The notes under the pieces were generated by a model. That model had not been told where the DNA came from, did not search any database, and saw only the letters and a list, made by a program, of their open reading frames with translations. Of a DNA stretch of 64,000 nucleotides, positions 15,647 to 23,408 are shown one piece after another. Position 1 is the first letter of the stretch. Every line of letters starts with the position of its first letter. The stretch spans positions 62,001-126,000 of the forward strand of contig JAIEAP010000042.1 of the NCBI GenBank assembly GCA_029071325.1. The letters run 5' to 3'. The stretch comes from Lachnospiraceae bacterium (GTDB taxonomy: Bacteria; Bacillota; Clostridia; Lachnospirales; Lachnospiraceae). The position numbers and the translations under genes were made by a program.

Positions 15647-16282
15647 ATGGAAAATAAAGGAATATTATGTGTAGTGTCCGGCTTTTCCGGAGCCGGGAAG
15701 GGAACCGTGATGAAAGCGCTGCTGGAAAAATATCCCAGCCAATATGCGTTGTCTGTCTCGGCAACCACAAGAGCCCCCAGGGAAGGGGAAGAAGAAGGCG
15801 TTGCTTATTTCTTTAAGACGCAGGAGGAATTCCAGCGGATGATAGAGGAGGACGCTTTGATTGAATACGCCGGGTATGTGAACCACTATTACGGGACGCC
15901 CCGGGCATATGTGGAAAGCGAAATGGCCGCAGGACGAGACGTCATACTGGAAATTGAGATACAGGGAGCTCTGAAGGTGAAAGAGAAGTTCCCGGAGGCG
16001 GTGCTATTGTTTATCATGCCGCCTACGGCAGAGGAATTGAAACGCCGGCTGGTGGGCAGGGGGACCGAAGATATGGCCACCATTGAGGCGAGACTTGCAC
16101 GGGCATCCGAAGAAGCGGCAGGAATGGAACAATATGACTATATTGTGGTCAATGACAGGCTGGAAGCGTGTGTGGAGGAACTCCATCAGATCATGATAAG
16201 CGAGCATCACCGCACCGGCAGAAATATAGAAGAAATTCATAAAATCAGAGAAGAACTGAAGCGTTTTTCGAAAGGAGAATAA
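15647..16282 (+). CDS. gmk: Guanylate kinase
   Basis: Phosphorylates GMP to GDP with ATP, essential for GTP supply and recycling of cyclic di-GMP breakdown products. The 211 residues contain the P-loop VSGFSGAGKGTVMKAL (about residues 8-23), the GMP-binding TTRAPREGE and Y-Y-GTPR region, and the lid segment with R residues around ERRLVGR-like KRRLVGRGTED. The start has a short gap to remA, so translation is probably coupled. Downstream by 4 bases is rpoZ. Confidence 0.96.
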   Translation: MENKGILCVVSGFSGAGKGTVMKALLEKYPSQYALSVSATTRAPREGEEEGVAYFFKTQEEFQRMIEEDALIEYAGYVNHYYGTPRAYVESEMAAGRDVILEIEIQGALKVKEKFPEAVLLFIMPPTAEELKRRLVGRGTEDMATIEARLARASEEAAGMEQYDYIVVNDRLEACVEELHQIMISEHHRTGRNIEEIHKIREELKRFSKGE

Positions 16283-16286
16283 AGCT

Positions 16287-16538
16287 ATGATACATCCATC
16301 TTATGTAGAGTTAATGAAGGTCGTAAATCACGATGTGGAGATTGGCGAGGAGCCGGTGGTCAACAGCCGTTACTCTATTGTGATCGCTACATCCAAGCGG
16401 GCAAGACAGCTGATCGCCGGAGATGAGGCGATGATTGACGGCACGGGCAAGAAGCCGCTTTCCATTGCGGTAGAGGAATTAAATGAGGGTAAGGTCAGAA
16501 TTGAAGGAGAAGACAGCTCACTGGAAGAGGATGAGTAA
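16287..16538 (+). CDS. rpoZ: RNA polymerase omega subunit
   Basis: Omega stabilises the beta-prime subunit of RNA polymerase. The 83-residue protein has the family pattern MIHPSYVELMK, SRYSIVIATSKRARQLI and a C-terminal acidic tail. Operon partnership with gmk is conserved widely. The ribosome site AAAGGAG overlaps the end of gmk. A terminator follows directly. Confidence 0.93.
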   Translation: MIHPSYVELMKVVNHDVEIGEEPVVNSRYSIVIATSKRARQLIAGDEAMIDGTGKKPLSIAVEELNEGKVRIEGEDSSLEEDE

Positions 16539-16545
16539 TTGACCG

Positions 16546-16575
16546 AGGTTGCCAACATAGTTGGTAACCTTTTTG
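16546..16575 (+). terminator. Terminator after rpoZ
   Basis: 10-bp stem AGGTTGCCAA / TTGGTAACCT with one G-T pair and a 5-base loop, then a T-run. It ends the yicC operon 40 bases before rimO. Confidence 0.85.
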
Positions 16576-16615
16576 TCATAATAGTTACTATTTACACTGC
16601 GAAGCAGGAGGCGGT

Positions 16616-17938
16616 ATGAACATTTTTTTTGTCTCCCTGGGCTGCGATAAGAACCTGGTGGATTCTGAGTATATGTTGGGGATGATCCGGGACGCGGGAC
16701 ACAGTATCATAGATGATGAGTCCAAAGCAGATGTCATTGTGGTGAATACCTGCTGTTTTATCGGAGATGCCAAGGAGGAGAGTATCAACACCATTCTTGA
16801 GATGGCGGAATATAAGACAAGCGGCAGGGCCAGGGCGCTGATCGTGTCGGGATGTCTGGCACAGCGTTATAAGGAAGATATCGAGCGGGAGATTCCGGAG
16901 GTGGACGCCATTTTGGGCACCAATTCCTACGACAGTATTGTTACGGCAATCGATGAAGTGACATCGGGCAGACATTATACCAGCCACAATTCTCTGGAAG
17001 GGCTTCCTGCGTTACACACCAAGCGCTGCGTCACCACAGGCGGTCACTATGCACATTTGAAGATTGCAGAGGGATGTAATAAGCGGTGCAGTTACTGTAT
17101 CATTCCGTATATCAGGGGCAATTACAGAAGCGTTCCTATGGAGGAACTGATCGCTGCTGCAAGAGAGCTGGCGGCAGGCGGTGTGAAAGAGCTTATTCTG
17201 GTGGCACAGGAAACCACGCTGTACGGAATTGATCTCTATGGGAAAAAATCCTTAGGGAAGCTTCTGGATGCACTGAATGAGATACCGGGACTTTACTGGA
17301 TCCGCATTATGTATTGTTATCCGGAAGAAATCGATGATGAGCTCATTGATGCCATAAAACGCAATTCCAAGGTCTGCCATTATCTGGATATTCCGATCCA
17401 GCATGCCAATTCCGATGTGTTAAAAGGCATGAACCGCAGGACGAATAAAGAGGACCTGATCCGCATCATCCGACGTCTGCGGGAAGAGATACCGGATATC
17501 ACGCTTCGGACGACTCTGATCTGCGGATTTCCGGGAGAGACGCAGGAGCAGCACGAAGAATTGATGGCATTTGTCAATGAAATGGAATTTGACCGGTTGG
17601 GCGCGTTTGCATTTTCGCCGGAAGAGGGAACCAAAGCAGAACAAATGACGGATCAGATTCCGGAGGAGACGAAGGAACTTTGGAGACAGGAGGTCATGGA
17701 ACTGCAGGAGGAGATCATCTTCGAGAAAAACGAGACTCTGACCGGCAGAGAATTTTATGCCTTTATTGAAGGCAGGGTAGCGGATGAGGATGCCTATGTG
17801 GGCAGAACATACCGGGATGCTCCGGAGATTGACGGGTACATTTTTGTACATACCGATAGGGAACTGATGACGGGAGACTTTGTGAAGGTACGGGTCACAG
17901 GAGCATATGAATATGATTTAATAGGAGAATTAGCATGA
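16616..17938 (+). CDS. rimO: Ribosomal protein S12 methylthiotransferase
   Basis: Radical SAM enzyme that adds a methylthio group to an aspartate of ribosomal protein S12. The 440 residues show three domains: UPF0004 with its cluster cysteines (SLGCDKN, NTCCF, SGCLAQRY), radical SAM with CNKRCSYC (about residue 150), and a C-terminal TRAM domain. The start sequence FVSLGCDKNLVDSE is typical of RimO rather than MiaB. The ribosome site is GCAGGAGG. It overlaps pgsA by 4 bases (ATGA). Confidence 0.95.
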   Translation: MNIFFVSLGCDKNLVDSEYMLGMIRDAGHSIIDDESKADVIVVNTCCFIGDAKEESINTILEMAEYKTSGRARALIVSGCLAQRYKEDIEREIPEVDAILGTNSYDSIVTAIDEVTSGRHYTSHNSLEGLPALHTKRCVTTGGHYAHLKIAEGCNKRCSYCIIPYIRGNYRSVPMEELIAAARELAAGGVKELILVAQETTLYGIDLYGKKSLGKLLDALNEIPGLYWIRIMYCYPEEIDDELIDAIKRNSKVCHYLDIPIQHANSDVLKGMNRRTNKEDLIRIIRRLREEIPDITLRTTLICGFPGETQEQHEELMAFVNEMEFDRLGAFAFSPEEGTKAEQMTDQIPEETKELWRQEVMELQEEIIFEKNETLTGREFYAFIEGRVADEDAYVGRTYRDAPEIDGYIFVHTDRELMTGDFVKVRVTGAYEYDLIGELA

Positions 17939-18474
17939 ATCTTCCAAACAGACTGACGATTTTAAGGGTGATATTAATTCCGTTTTTTGTATTATTCCTG
18001 CTGCTCCCCATTACGGAATACGATAACTATATTGCGGTGGGGATTTTTATTCTGGCAAGCCTTACTGACATGCTGGATGGCAAAATCGCCCGGAAATATA
18101 ATATGGTGACGAACTTCGGCAAGTTTATGGATCCTCTTGCGGATAAGCTGCTGGTGTGTTCAGCGATGATCTGTCTTGTTGAGACAGGGCAGCTTGCGGC
18201 ATGGATTGTAGTTATTATTATAAGCAGAGAGTTCATCATCAGCGGCTTCCGTCTGGTGGCGTCGGACAATGGCGTTGTGATTGCCGCCAGCTACTGGGGA
18301 AAGTTTAAGACCACGTTTCAGATGCTGATGGTCATTGCGCTCATCTTAAATATCGATCATGAATACTACCGGATATTCTGCGGGGTTCTGACATATGTGG
18401 CGCTGGCGCTGACGGTGATTTCTCTGGTGGATTATATCTGGAAAAACCGTACCGTGTTAAAGGAGCAGAAATGA
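17935..18474 (+). CDS. pgsA: CDP-diacylglycerol-glycerol-3-phosphate 3-phosphatidyltransferase
   Basis: Makes phosphatidylglycerol phosphate, the committed step to phosphatidylglycerol and cardiolipin, in the membrane. The 179 residues carry about five membrane helices and the CDP-alcohol phosphotransferase motif spread over TDMLDGKIARKYNMVTNFGKFMDPLADK (D-x2-DG-x2-AR-x8-G-x3-D-x3-D). It overlaps its neighbours by 4 bases on each side, so rimO-pgsA-cinA-rsmD is one translationally coupled run. Confidence 0.95.
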   Translation: MNLPNRLTILRVILIPFFVLFLLLPITEYDNYIAVGIFILASLTDMLDGKIARKYNMVTNFGKFMDPLADKLLVCSAMICLVETGQLAAWIVVIIISREFIISGFRLVASDNGVVIAASYWGKFKTTFQMLMVIALILNIDHEYYRIFCGVLTYVALALTVISLVDYIWKNRTVLKEQK

Positions 18475-18971
18475 CAGACAGACAACAGTTGCCTATCGAA
18501 GAATATGTGGTGGATATTTTAAAAAGAAATCATCTTCAGATTGCTACGGCAGAGTCCTGCACCGGAGGGCTTGTGGCTGCAACGCTGATCAATGCTGCCG
18601 GGGTGTCAAGTGTACTGGAGGAATCCTATGTCACTTATTCTGATGGAACGAAGATGAAGATCCTTGGCGTGTCGGAGGATACGCTGGCGCGCTATACTGC
18701 GGTCAGTGAGGAGACCGCCCGGCAGATGGTGTCCGGCGTCTGCCGCGTTGCAGGGACGGATGTGGGGATCTCTGTGACCGGTATTGCAGGACCGGACGGG
18801 GGCAGTGAGGAATTCCCGGTAGGACTGGTGTATATCGGCTGGAATATAAGAGGGCACATTACCGTGAGACGATATGAATTTCCGGGGGACAGACAGCAGG
18901 TACGTTTTGCTGCTGTAGAACAGGCGCTGTCCGTACTGCCGCAGCTTATGGAAGAAGAGGGATATCGATGA
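18471..18971 (+). CDS. CinA-family C-terminal domain protein (nicotinamide-nucleotide amidohydrolase)
   Basis: Predicted to deamidate nicotinamide mononucleotide to nicotinate mononucleotide in NAD salvage. At 166 residues it is only the C-terminal PncC domain; the N-terminal MoCF-like domain of full CinA is absent, with no sign of a lost upstream part because pgsA overlaps its ATG. Family motifs ATAESCTGGLVAATL (about residue 25) and SVTGIAGPDGG (about residue 103) are intact. It is placed, as often, near pgsA. The domain activity is known for relatives; here it is inferred. Confidence 0.9.
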   Translation: MTDRQQLPIEEYVVDILKRNHLQIATAESCTGGLVAATLINAAGVSSVLEESYVTYSDGTKMKILGVSEDTLARYTAVSEETARQMVSGVCRVAGTDVGISVTGIAGPDGGSEEFPVGLVYIGWNIRGHITVRRYEFPGDRQQVRFAAVEQALSVLPQLMEEEGYR

Positions 18972-19522
18972 GGATCATAGCCGGAAAAGGAAGACGGCTT
19001 CCGTTAAAAACTGTAGCAGGAATGGATACAAGACCGACGACAGACCGGATCAAAGAGACACTGTTTAATATGCTGCAGCCGGGTATTCCGGGCTGTGTAT
19101 TTTTGGATCTATTTGCCGGCAGCGGACAGATCGGACTGGAGGCGGTAAGCCGGGGCGCAGATCAGGCGGTGTTCGTGGAGCAGAACCGGAAGGCGGCAGA
19201 ATGCATCCGGGATAATATTGCATTCACCAGGTTTGACGGACAGTGTACGCTGCTGGTGATGGATGTGTTGGCAGCGCTGCGGTCACTGGAAGGACGGCAG
19301 TATTTTGATATTGTGTTTATGGACCCGCCGTATCACAAGGATCTGGAGTTTTCTGTGCTGGAATACCTGGCGGCTTCCAGGCTGATCGACGAGGATTCCA
19401 TGATCGTGGTAGAGGCAGCGCTGGATACAGATATGAGCCGCGTGACCGGACTTGGCTATGCCATAGAGAAAGTGAAACAGTACAAGACAAACCAGCATGT
19501 GTTTTTAACCAGAAAGGGCTGA
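18968..19522 (+). CDS. rsmD: 16S rRNA (guanine966-N2)-methyltransferase
   Basis: Methylates G966 of 16S rRNA with S-adenosylmethionine. The 184 residues begin [15 protein letters not shown], then show the nucleotide-binding motif [20 protein letters not shown] and the catalytic [10 protein letters not shown]. The order rsmD-coaD matches the B. subtilis ylbH-ylbI pair, and ylbJ lies two genes on. It overlaps the CinA-type gene by 4 bases. Confidence 0.94.
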   Translation: MRIIAGKGRRLPLKTVAGMDTRPTTDRIKETLFNMLQPGIPGCVFLDLFAGSGQIGLEAVSRGADQAVFVEQNRKAAECIRDNIAFTRFDGQCTLLVMDVLAALRSLEGRQYFDIVFMDPPYHKDLEFSVLEYLAASRLIDEDSMIVVEAALDTDMSRVTGLGYAIEKVKQYKTNQHVFLTRKG

Positions 19523-19529
19523 TAGGATA

Positions 19530-20015
19530 ATGAAAAGAGGAATCTACCCGGGAAGCTTTGACCCGGTAACGAACGGGCATGTGGATATGATCGAACGCGC
19601 GGCTAAGATTGTGGATCATCTGGAGGTCGGCGTACTGAATAACCGGGCAAAAAATCCATTGTTTTCTGTGGATGAACGTGTTAGTATGTTAAAGGAGATA
19701 ACAAAGGATATGCCCAATGTGTCAGTATCTTCTTTTGACGGATTGCTGGTGGATTATATGGAGGAGATAGGCGCCTCTATCATTGTGCGGGGGCTTCGGG
19801 CGGTGACGGATTTTGAGTATGAGTTACAGATTGCGCAGACCAATCATCGGGTAAATCCCAACATCGATACTCTGTTTTTGACGACGAACATCCAGTACTC
19901 CTATCTCAGTTCTACGATGGTGAAGGAATTTGCCTCCTATGGCGGGGACATTTCCCATTTTGTGCCGTTACAATTCATAGATAGGATATATGAGAAATAT
20001 AACATTAAGAAATAA
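19530..20015 (+). CDS. coaD: Phosphopantetheine adenylyltransferase
   Basis: Adenylates 4'-phosphopantetheine in coenzyme A synthesis. The 161-residue protein is full length, with the nucleotidyltransferase [17 protein letters not shown] motif at its start, [12 protein letters not shown] in the middle and the [11 protein letters not shown] motif near residue 130. It begins 7 bases after rsmD with a weak ribosome site. Confidence 0.97.
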   Translation: MKRGIYPGSFDPVTNGHVDMIERAAKIVDHLEVGVLNNRAKNPLFSVDERVSMLKEITKDMPNVSVSSFDGLLVDYMEEIGASIIVRGLRAVTDFEYELQIAQTNHRVNPNIDTLFLTTNIQYSYLSSTMVKEFASYGGDISHFVPLQFIDRIYEKYNIKK

Positions 20016-20027
20016 GGAGCGTAGCGT

Positions 20028-20678
20028 ATGAGCAGCAGAATGGAACAGATTATTGAGGAAATCGAGGAGTACATTGATAATTGTAAGTATCAGCCCTTGT
20101 CCAGCACTAAGATCATTGTGAACAAGGATGAACTGGAAGAACTCCTGACAGAACTGAAGATGAAGACTCCGGAGGAGATCAAACGCTATCAGAAGATTAT
20201 CAGCAATAAGGAAGCGATTCTTGCAGATGCCCAGGCGAAAGCAGATGCCATTATTGCGCAGGCGCAGGTGCAGACCAACGAGCTGGTCAGTGAACATCAG
20301 ATCATGCAACAGGCGTATGCGCAGGCGAATGAGGTCGTGATGATAGCCACCAAGCAGGCGCAGGAGATTCTGGACAATGCCACCAATGATGCCAACAGTA
20401 TCCGCATGGGAGCCATCAGCTATACCGATGACAATCTGCACACGGTGGAGGAAATTCTGACCCATGCCATTGAGACCTCCCGGATGCGATATGACAGTCT
20501 GGTCCATTCCCTGCAGGGATGCCTTGACGTGGTGACTGCTAACCGCAGCGAGTTGCTTCCGGCATCGGAAGAACTGGAACCGGAGAAGCCTGCGGCCGAC
20601 GCAGCGCAGGCCGCTGCAAAGGCCTCCAAGGCAGAGGAGGGCGCTGCGGACACAGATAAGGCACAGGCGCGGGAATAG
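20028..20678 (+). CDS. Coiled-coil protein downstream of coaD, unknown
   Basis: A 216-residue soluble protein of unknown role, often labelled 'ATPase' or V-type H-subunit-like because of its helical character; I see no nucleotide-binding motif. Residues about 60-165 form long Ala/Gln-rich helices with heptad-like spacing (ADAQAKADAIIAQAQVQTNEL) that resemble F/V ATPase stalk or DivIVA-like coiled coils. The C-terminal 40 residues are low complexity (Ala, Glu, Lys). Its stop codon directly abuts that of the convergent ylbJ (TAG next to CTA), with no room for a terminator between. Codon use is normal. Confidence 0.75.
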   Translation: MSSRMEQIIEEIEEYIDNCKYQPLSSTKIIVNKDELEELLTELKMKTPEEIKRYQKIISNKEAILADAQAKADAIIAQAQVQTNELVSEHQIMQQAYAQANEVVMIATKQAQEILDNATNDANSIRMGAISYTDDNLHTVEEILTHAIETSRMRYDSLVHSLQGCLDVVTANRSELLPASEELEPEKPAADAAQAAAKASKAEEGAADTDKAQARE

Positions 20679-21593
20679 CTACAGATAAGGATAGATCATA
20701 TAAGCAACGCTGCCCGAGGACAGTGCCAGTAAAAATTTGATCAGTACATAGCGTTTCATAGGCAGACGCACTCTGGAAACCATAGAGTAGGTCTGGGCAA
20801 TGCCGCATATGCCGCCCATGGATGTCAGGGCAATGACTCCTGTGAAGGCAATACGGGCAGGGTAACCTGCAGCGGTAATAAGCGCGATACCGTTGGTGAT
20901 TTCCAAGGGAGCCGCAAGAACGGTCTGCCACAGAGGATGGGATATATACAATTGCAGGAATGCTGTCAGAATGGAGAACAGCATGATATATCCCCCTAAT
21001 TTACACAGAATTTCAAAGCCGTTCATGATTCCGGCATCTACGATAGAAAAGTCCATTTTTAATCGTGGTGCCGTTTCTGTTTGTTTTGAGAAGTCCCGCA
21101 TACGTCGGTATGCAATACTTCCATAGATGAGGGGCGGAACGTACAGCAGAAGAAGCACCGGCAAAATCAGATGATCGGCCCTCATTCTATCGTGCACAAT
21201 ATAGCTTGTGATAAAGATTGGACTGATGTTATTGCTGATTACAAATATTGCGGAAGCCTCCTGATGGCTTAACTTTCCCTCCTCCACCATCTGGGCACAG
21301 ATGCGGCTTCCCATGGGAAAGCCGAAGAGGAAGCCTGCAATCACAGGAAACGCGCCGTTTTTCGTGCAGGGCAGGATCCGGCGTGCCAGTGGGTGCAGAA
21401 TGCGGGCAATCTGAAAGAAGGCATTGGAGGAAATCAGAATATCCGATATAATGGCAAAGGGAAGCAGTGCCGGCAGGATATTCTGATACCAGATGGCAAG
21501 TCCCTGGGCCGCAGCCCGGACCGTGACCGTCGGATGAAGTAACAGCAATAATAATCCAAAAAACAATAACAGAAGAGAAATAGTTTTTTTCAT
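20679..21593 (-). CDS. ylbJ: Sporulation integral membrane protein YlbJ
   Basis: YlbJ is a mother-cell (SigE-dependent in B. subtilis) membrane protein needed for full spore formation, possibly a transporter. The 304 residues have about eight hydrophobic segments and a Gate-type (nucleoside-recognition) pattern, including FLFGFPMGSRICAQMVEEGKLS. It lies near rsmD-coaD as in B. subtilis. Its presence is evidence that the organism forms, or descended from, spore formers. The start is only 30 bases from the divergent M23 gene; no clear ribosome site is seen. Confidence 0.88.
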   Translation of the reverse strand: MKKTISLLLLFFGLLLLLLHPTVTVRAAAQGLAIWYQNILPALLPFAIISDILISSNAFFQIARILHPLARRILPCTKNGAFPVIAGFLFGFPMGSRICAQMVEEGKLSHQEASAIFVISNNISPIFITSYIVHDRMRADHLILPVLLLLYVPPLIYGSIAYRRMRDFSKQTETAPRLKMDFSIVDAGIMNGFEILCKLGGYIMLFSILTAFLQLYISHPLWQTVLAAPLEITNGIALITAAGYPARIAFTGVIALTSMGGICGIAQTYSMVSRVRLPMKRYVLIKFLLALSSGSVAYMIYPYL

Positions 21594-21623
21594 AGTCTAA
21601 TATATTTGTAGAAAAAATCAAAT

Positions 21624-22469
21624 ATGCGAAGTTCTATGAAGAAAGCAATTGCAAAAATAATCCTGTTATTATTGGCTGTCTGCTGCGATGTGTGGCTGAC
21701 TGCATATGTAAGGAAACAGGCATCCTTTTATCAGCCCTTTGATGAATCCTGCATGGAGCGGGTGATAAAAAATCAGGAGATTATACCGGATACAGTGAAG
21801 CTGCTGCAGGAATATGCGGCGGAAACCGATATGACATATGAGGAATGGTTATGGGCGTATCTATATACCGGGTCAGATGACAGCCAGGTGATGGAACAGA
21901 CATGGGAGCGGCTTTGGAACAGATATCCGGAAGAAATCCAGCAGCAGACGGAGTATCTTAGGGCAATCTGGTCCGATCTTGTGTACTTTCCGGTACCGGC
22001 TTCCTCTCTGGATGCGGATAAGCAGGTGGCATTTGAAAATTCCTGGATGCAGAGCCGCACCTATGGGGGAAATAGGGGGCATGAAGGCACAGATATTATG
22101 GCCTCCATCAACAGCCGCGGCGTGTATCCCATCATCAGCATATCCGATGGCGTGGTGGAGAAGATGGGGTGGCTGCCCAAGGGCGGTTACCGCATCGGGG
22201 TGCGCAGTGAGCACGGCGCGTACTTTTATTATGCCCATTTGTCTGATTATGCAGAAGGGCTGAAAGTGGGAGACCGGGTTCATGCAGGCGACCTTTTGGC
22301 CTTCATGGGCGATACCGGTTACAGCGAGGTGGAGGGAACCACCGGAAACTTTGACGTACACCTGCATTTTGGTGTATACTTAAATGATGCGGCGGGAAAT
22401 GAATTTGCAGTAAATTCTTATGCTGTACTGCAATATCTTGAGGAACGCAAATTGCAGTATCCTTATTGA
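21624..22469 (+). CDS. Membrane-anchored M23 metallopeptidase
   Basis: Predicted cell-wall endopeptidase of the LytM type. The protein has one N-terminal membrane helix (residues about 5-25), a helical middle, and a C-terminal M23 domain (about 145-260) with complete zinc ligands: RGHEGTDI (H and D) and DVHLHFGVY. The start is uncertain: ATG at 21636 (MKKAIAK) is equally possible and gives 277 residues. The gene diverges from ylbJ by only 30 bases, which hints at shared sporulation control, as M23 proteins such as SpoIIQ act there; this is inference. A large palindromic element follows. Confidence 0.85.
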   Translation: MRSSMKKAIAKIILLLLAVCCDVWLTAYVRKQASFYQPFDESCMERVIKNQEIIPDTVKLLQEYAAETDMTYEEWLWAYLYTGSDDSQVMEQTWERLWNRYPEEIQQQTEYLRAIWSDLVYFPVPASSLDADKQVAFENSWMQSRTYGGNRGHEGTDIMASINSRGVYPIISISDGVVEKMGWLPKGGYRIGVRSEHGAYFYYAHLSDYAEGLKVGDRVHAGDLLAFMGDTGYSEVEGTTGNFDVHLHFGVYLNDAAGNEFAVNSYAVLQYLEERKLQYPY

Positions 22470-22481
22470 GACAAATGTGTG

Positions 22482-22675
22482 TATCTGAGTTTCTGTTATT
22501 TCCCGAATTTTGTGCGCCATAGGGTTCCCATCGCAGAGCGATGTGAACATTTTGCGGCGGAAAGTGTGTTGGAAAACAAGTTTTCCAAACACTTTTCCAC
22601 GCAAAATATCCGTGTTGCCGAAGGCAACAAGACCCTATGGCGCCTCAAAATCACAAAATGCAGAAACTCAGGATA
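22482..22675. repeat. 194-base structured palindromic element (MITE-like) between the M23 gene and rsuA
   Basis: Both ends carry long imperfect inverted arms: TCTGAGTTTCTG on the left and CAGAAACTCAGGA on the right, continuing inward to a perfect 12-bp stem GCGCCATAGGGT / ACCCTATGGCGC. Inside lie three hairpins in a row: CATCGC-aga-GCGATG; a central 30-bp-long imperfect stem closed by ATTTTGCG / CGCAAAAT; and GTTGCC-gaa-GGCAAC. TA at each outer edge could be a target duplication. No frame inside looks coding. Confidence 0.7.
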
Positions 22676-22689
22676 AAAAGGAGTTTGTC

Positions 22690-23406
22690 ATGGCAATGCT
22701 GAGGATTGATAAATTATTGACGGAGATGGGATTTGGGAGCAGAAGCCAGGTAAAGCAGATGGTTGCCAGGGGCAGAGTGAGCGTGGACGGCACGGTAGTA
22801 TCCCGCCCGGAGACAAAAATGGACCCGGAACTGTCTGAAATTACGGTGGATGGGATGCCTGTAGTTTATACACAGTATGAATACTATATGCTACATAAGC
22901 CCGCAGGTTATGTCAGCGCTACCCAGGACAATTGTTATCCTACGGTGGTGGAACTGATTACCGGCGCCGTGCGCGGAGATTTGTTTCCGGTGGGACGGCT
23001 GGATCTTGATACAGAAGGATTGCTTCTCGTCACCAATGACGGGGCGCTGGCACATAAGCTTCTGTCCCCGAAAAGGCATGTGCCCAAAGTCTATCAGGCA
23101 AGGGTCACGGGTATAGTCGATGGGGAGGATATTGCAGCGTTTCAAAACGGTATGGATATCGGAGAACCGGAATGGACGCTTCCGGCGACGCTTCGTGTCA
23201 TTTCCACAGACGAGACGGAATCTTTCGTGGAGGTTGTGATCACGGAGGGAAAATATCATCAGATCAAGCGTATGTTTGCGGTAAGAGGCAGGGAAGTCCT
23301 GTATTTGAAACGCATCTCAATGGGGAGCCTTACGTTGGATGATACACTGAAAAAGGGTGAGTACCGCCCCTTAAGCGGACAGGAAATTGCGGAGTTGAAA
23401 CGATAA
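22690..23406 (+). CDS. 16S rRNA pseudouridine synthase, RsuA family
   Basis: Converts a uridine of rRNA to pseudouridine; RsuA proper acts at position 516 of 16S rRNA. The 238 residues have an S4 RNA-binding domain (about 1-60, RIDKLLTEMGFGSRSQVKQM) and the synthase domain with catalytic Asp in VGRLDLDTEGLLL (about residue 103). The ATG at 22690 follows AAGGAG by 6 bases; the track start at 22510 would run through the palindromic element and is rejected. RsuA and RluB/RluE types are alike at this level, so the exact target is not certain. It heads a run of RNA-modification genes. Confidence 0.9.
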   Translation: MAMLRIDKLLTEMGFGSRSQVKQMVARGRVSVDGTVVSRPETKMDPELSEITVDGMPVVYTQYEYYMLHKPAGYVSATQDNCYPTVVELITGAVRGDLFPVGRLDLDTEGLLLVTNDGALAHKLLSPKRHVPKVYQARVTGIVDGEDIAAFQNGMDIGEPEWTLPATLRVISTDETESFVEVVITEGKYHQIKRMFAVRGREVLYLKRISMGSLTLDDTLKKGEYRPLSGQEIAELKR

Positions 23407-23408
23407 GT

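Noticed and set aside
22510-22689. Upstream extension of the RsuA-type gene in the track
   Set aside because: It runs through the palindromic element and lacks a ribosome site; the ATG at 22690 has AAGGAG and matches the family start.
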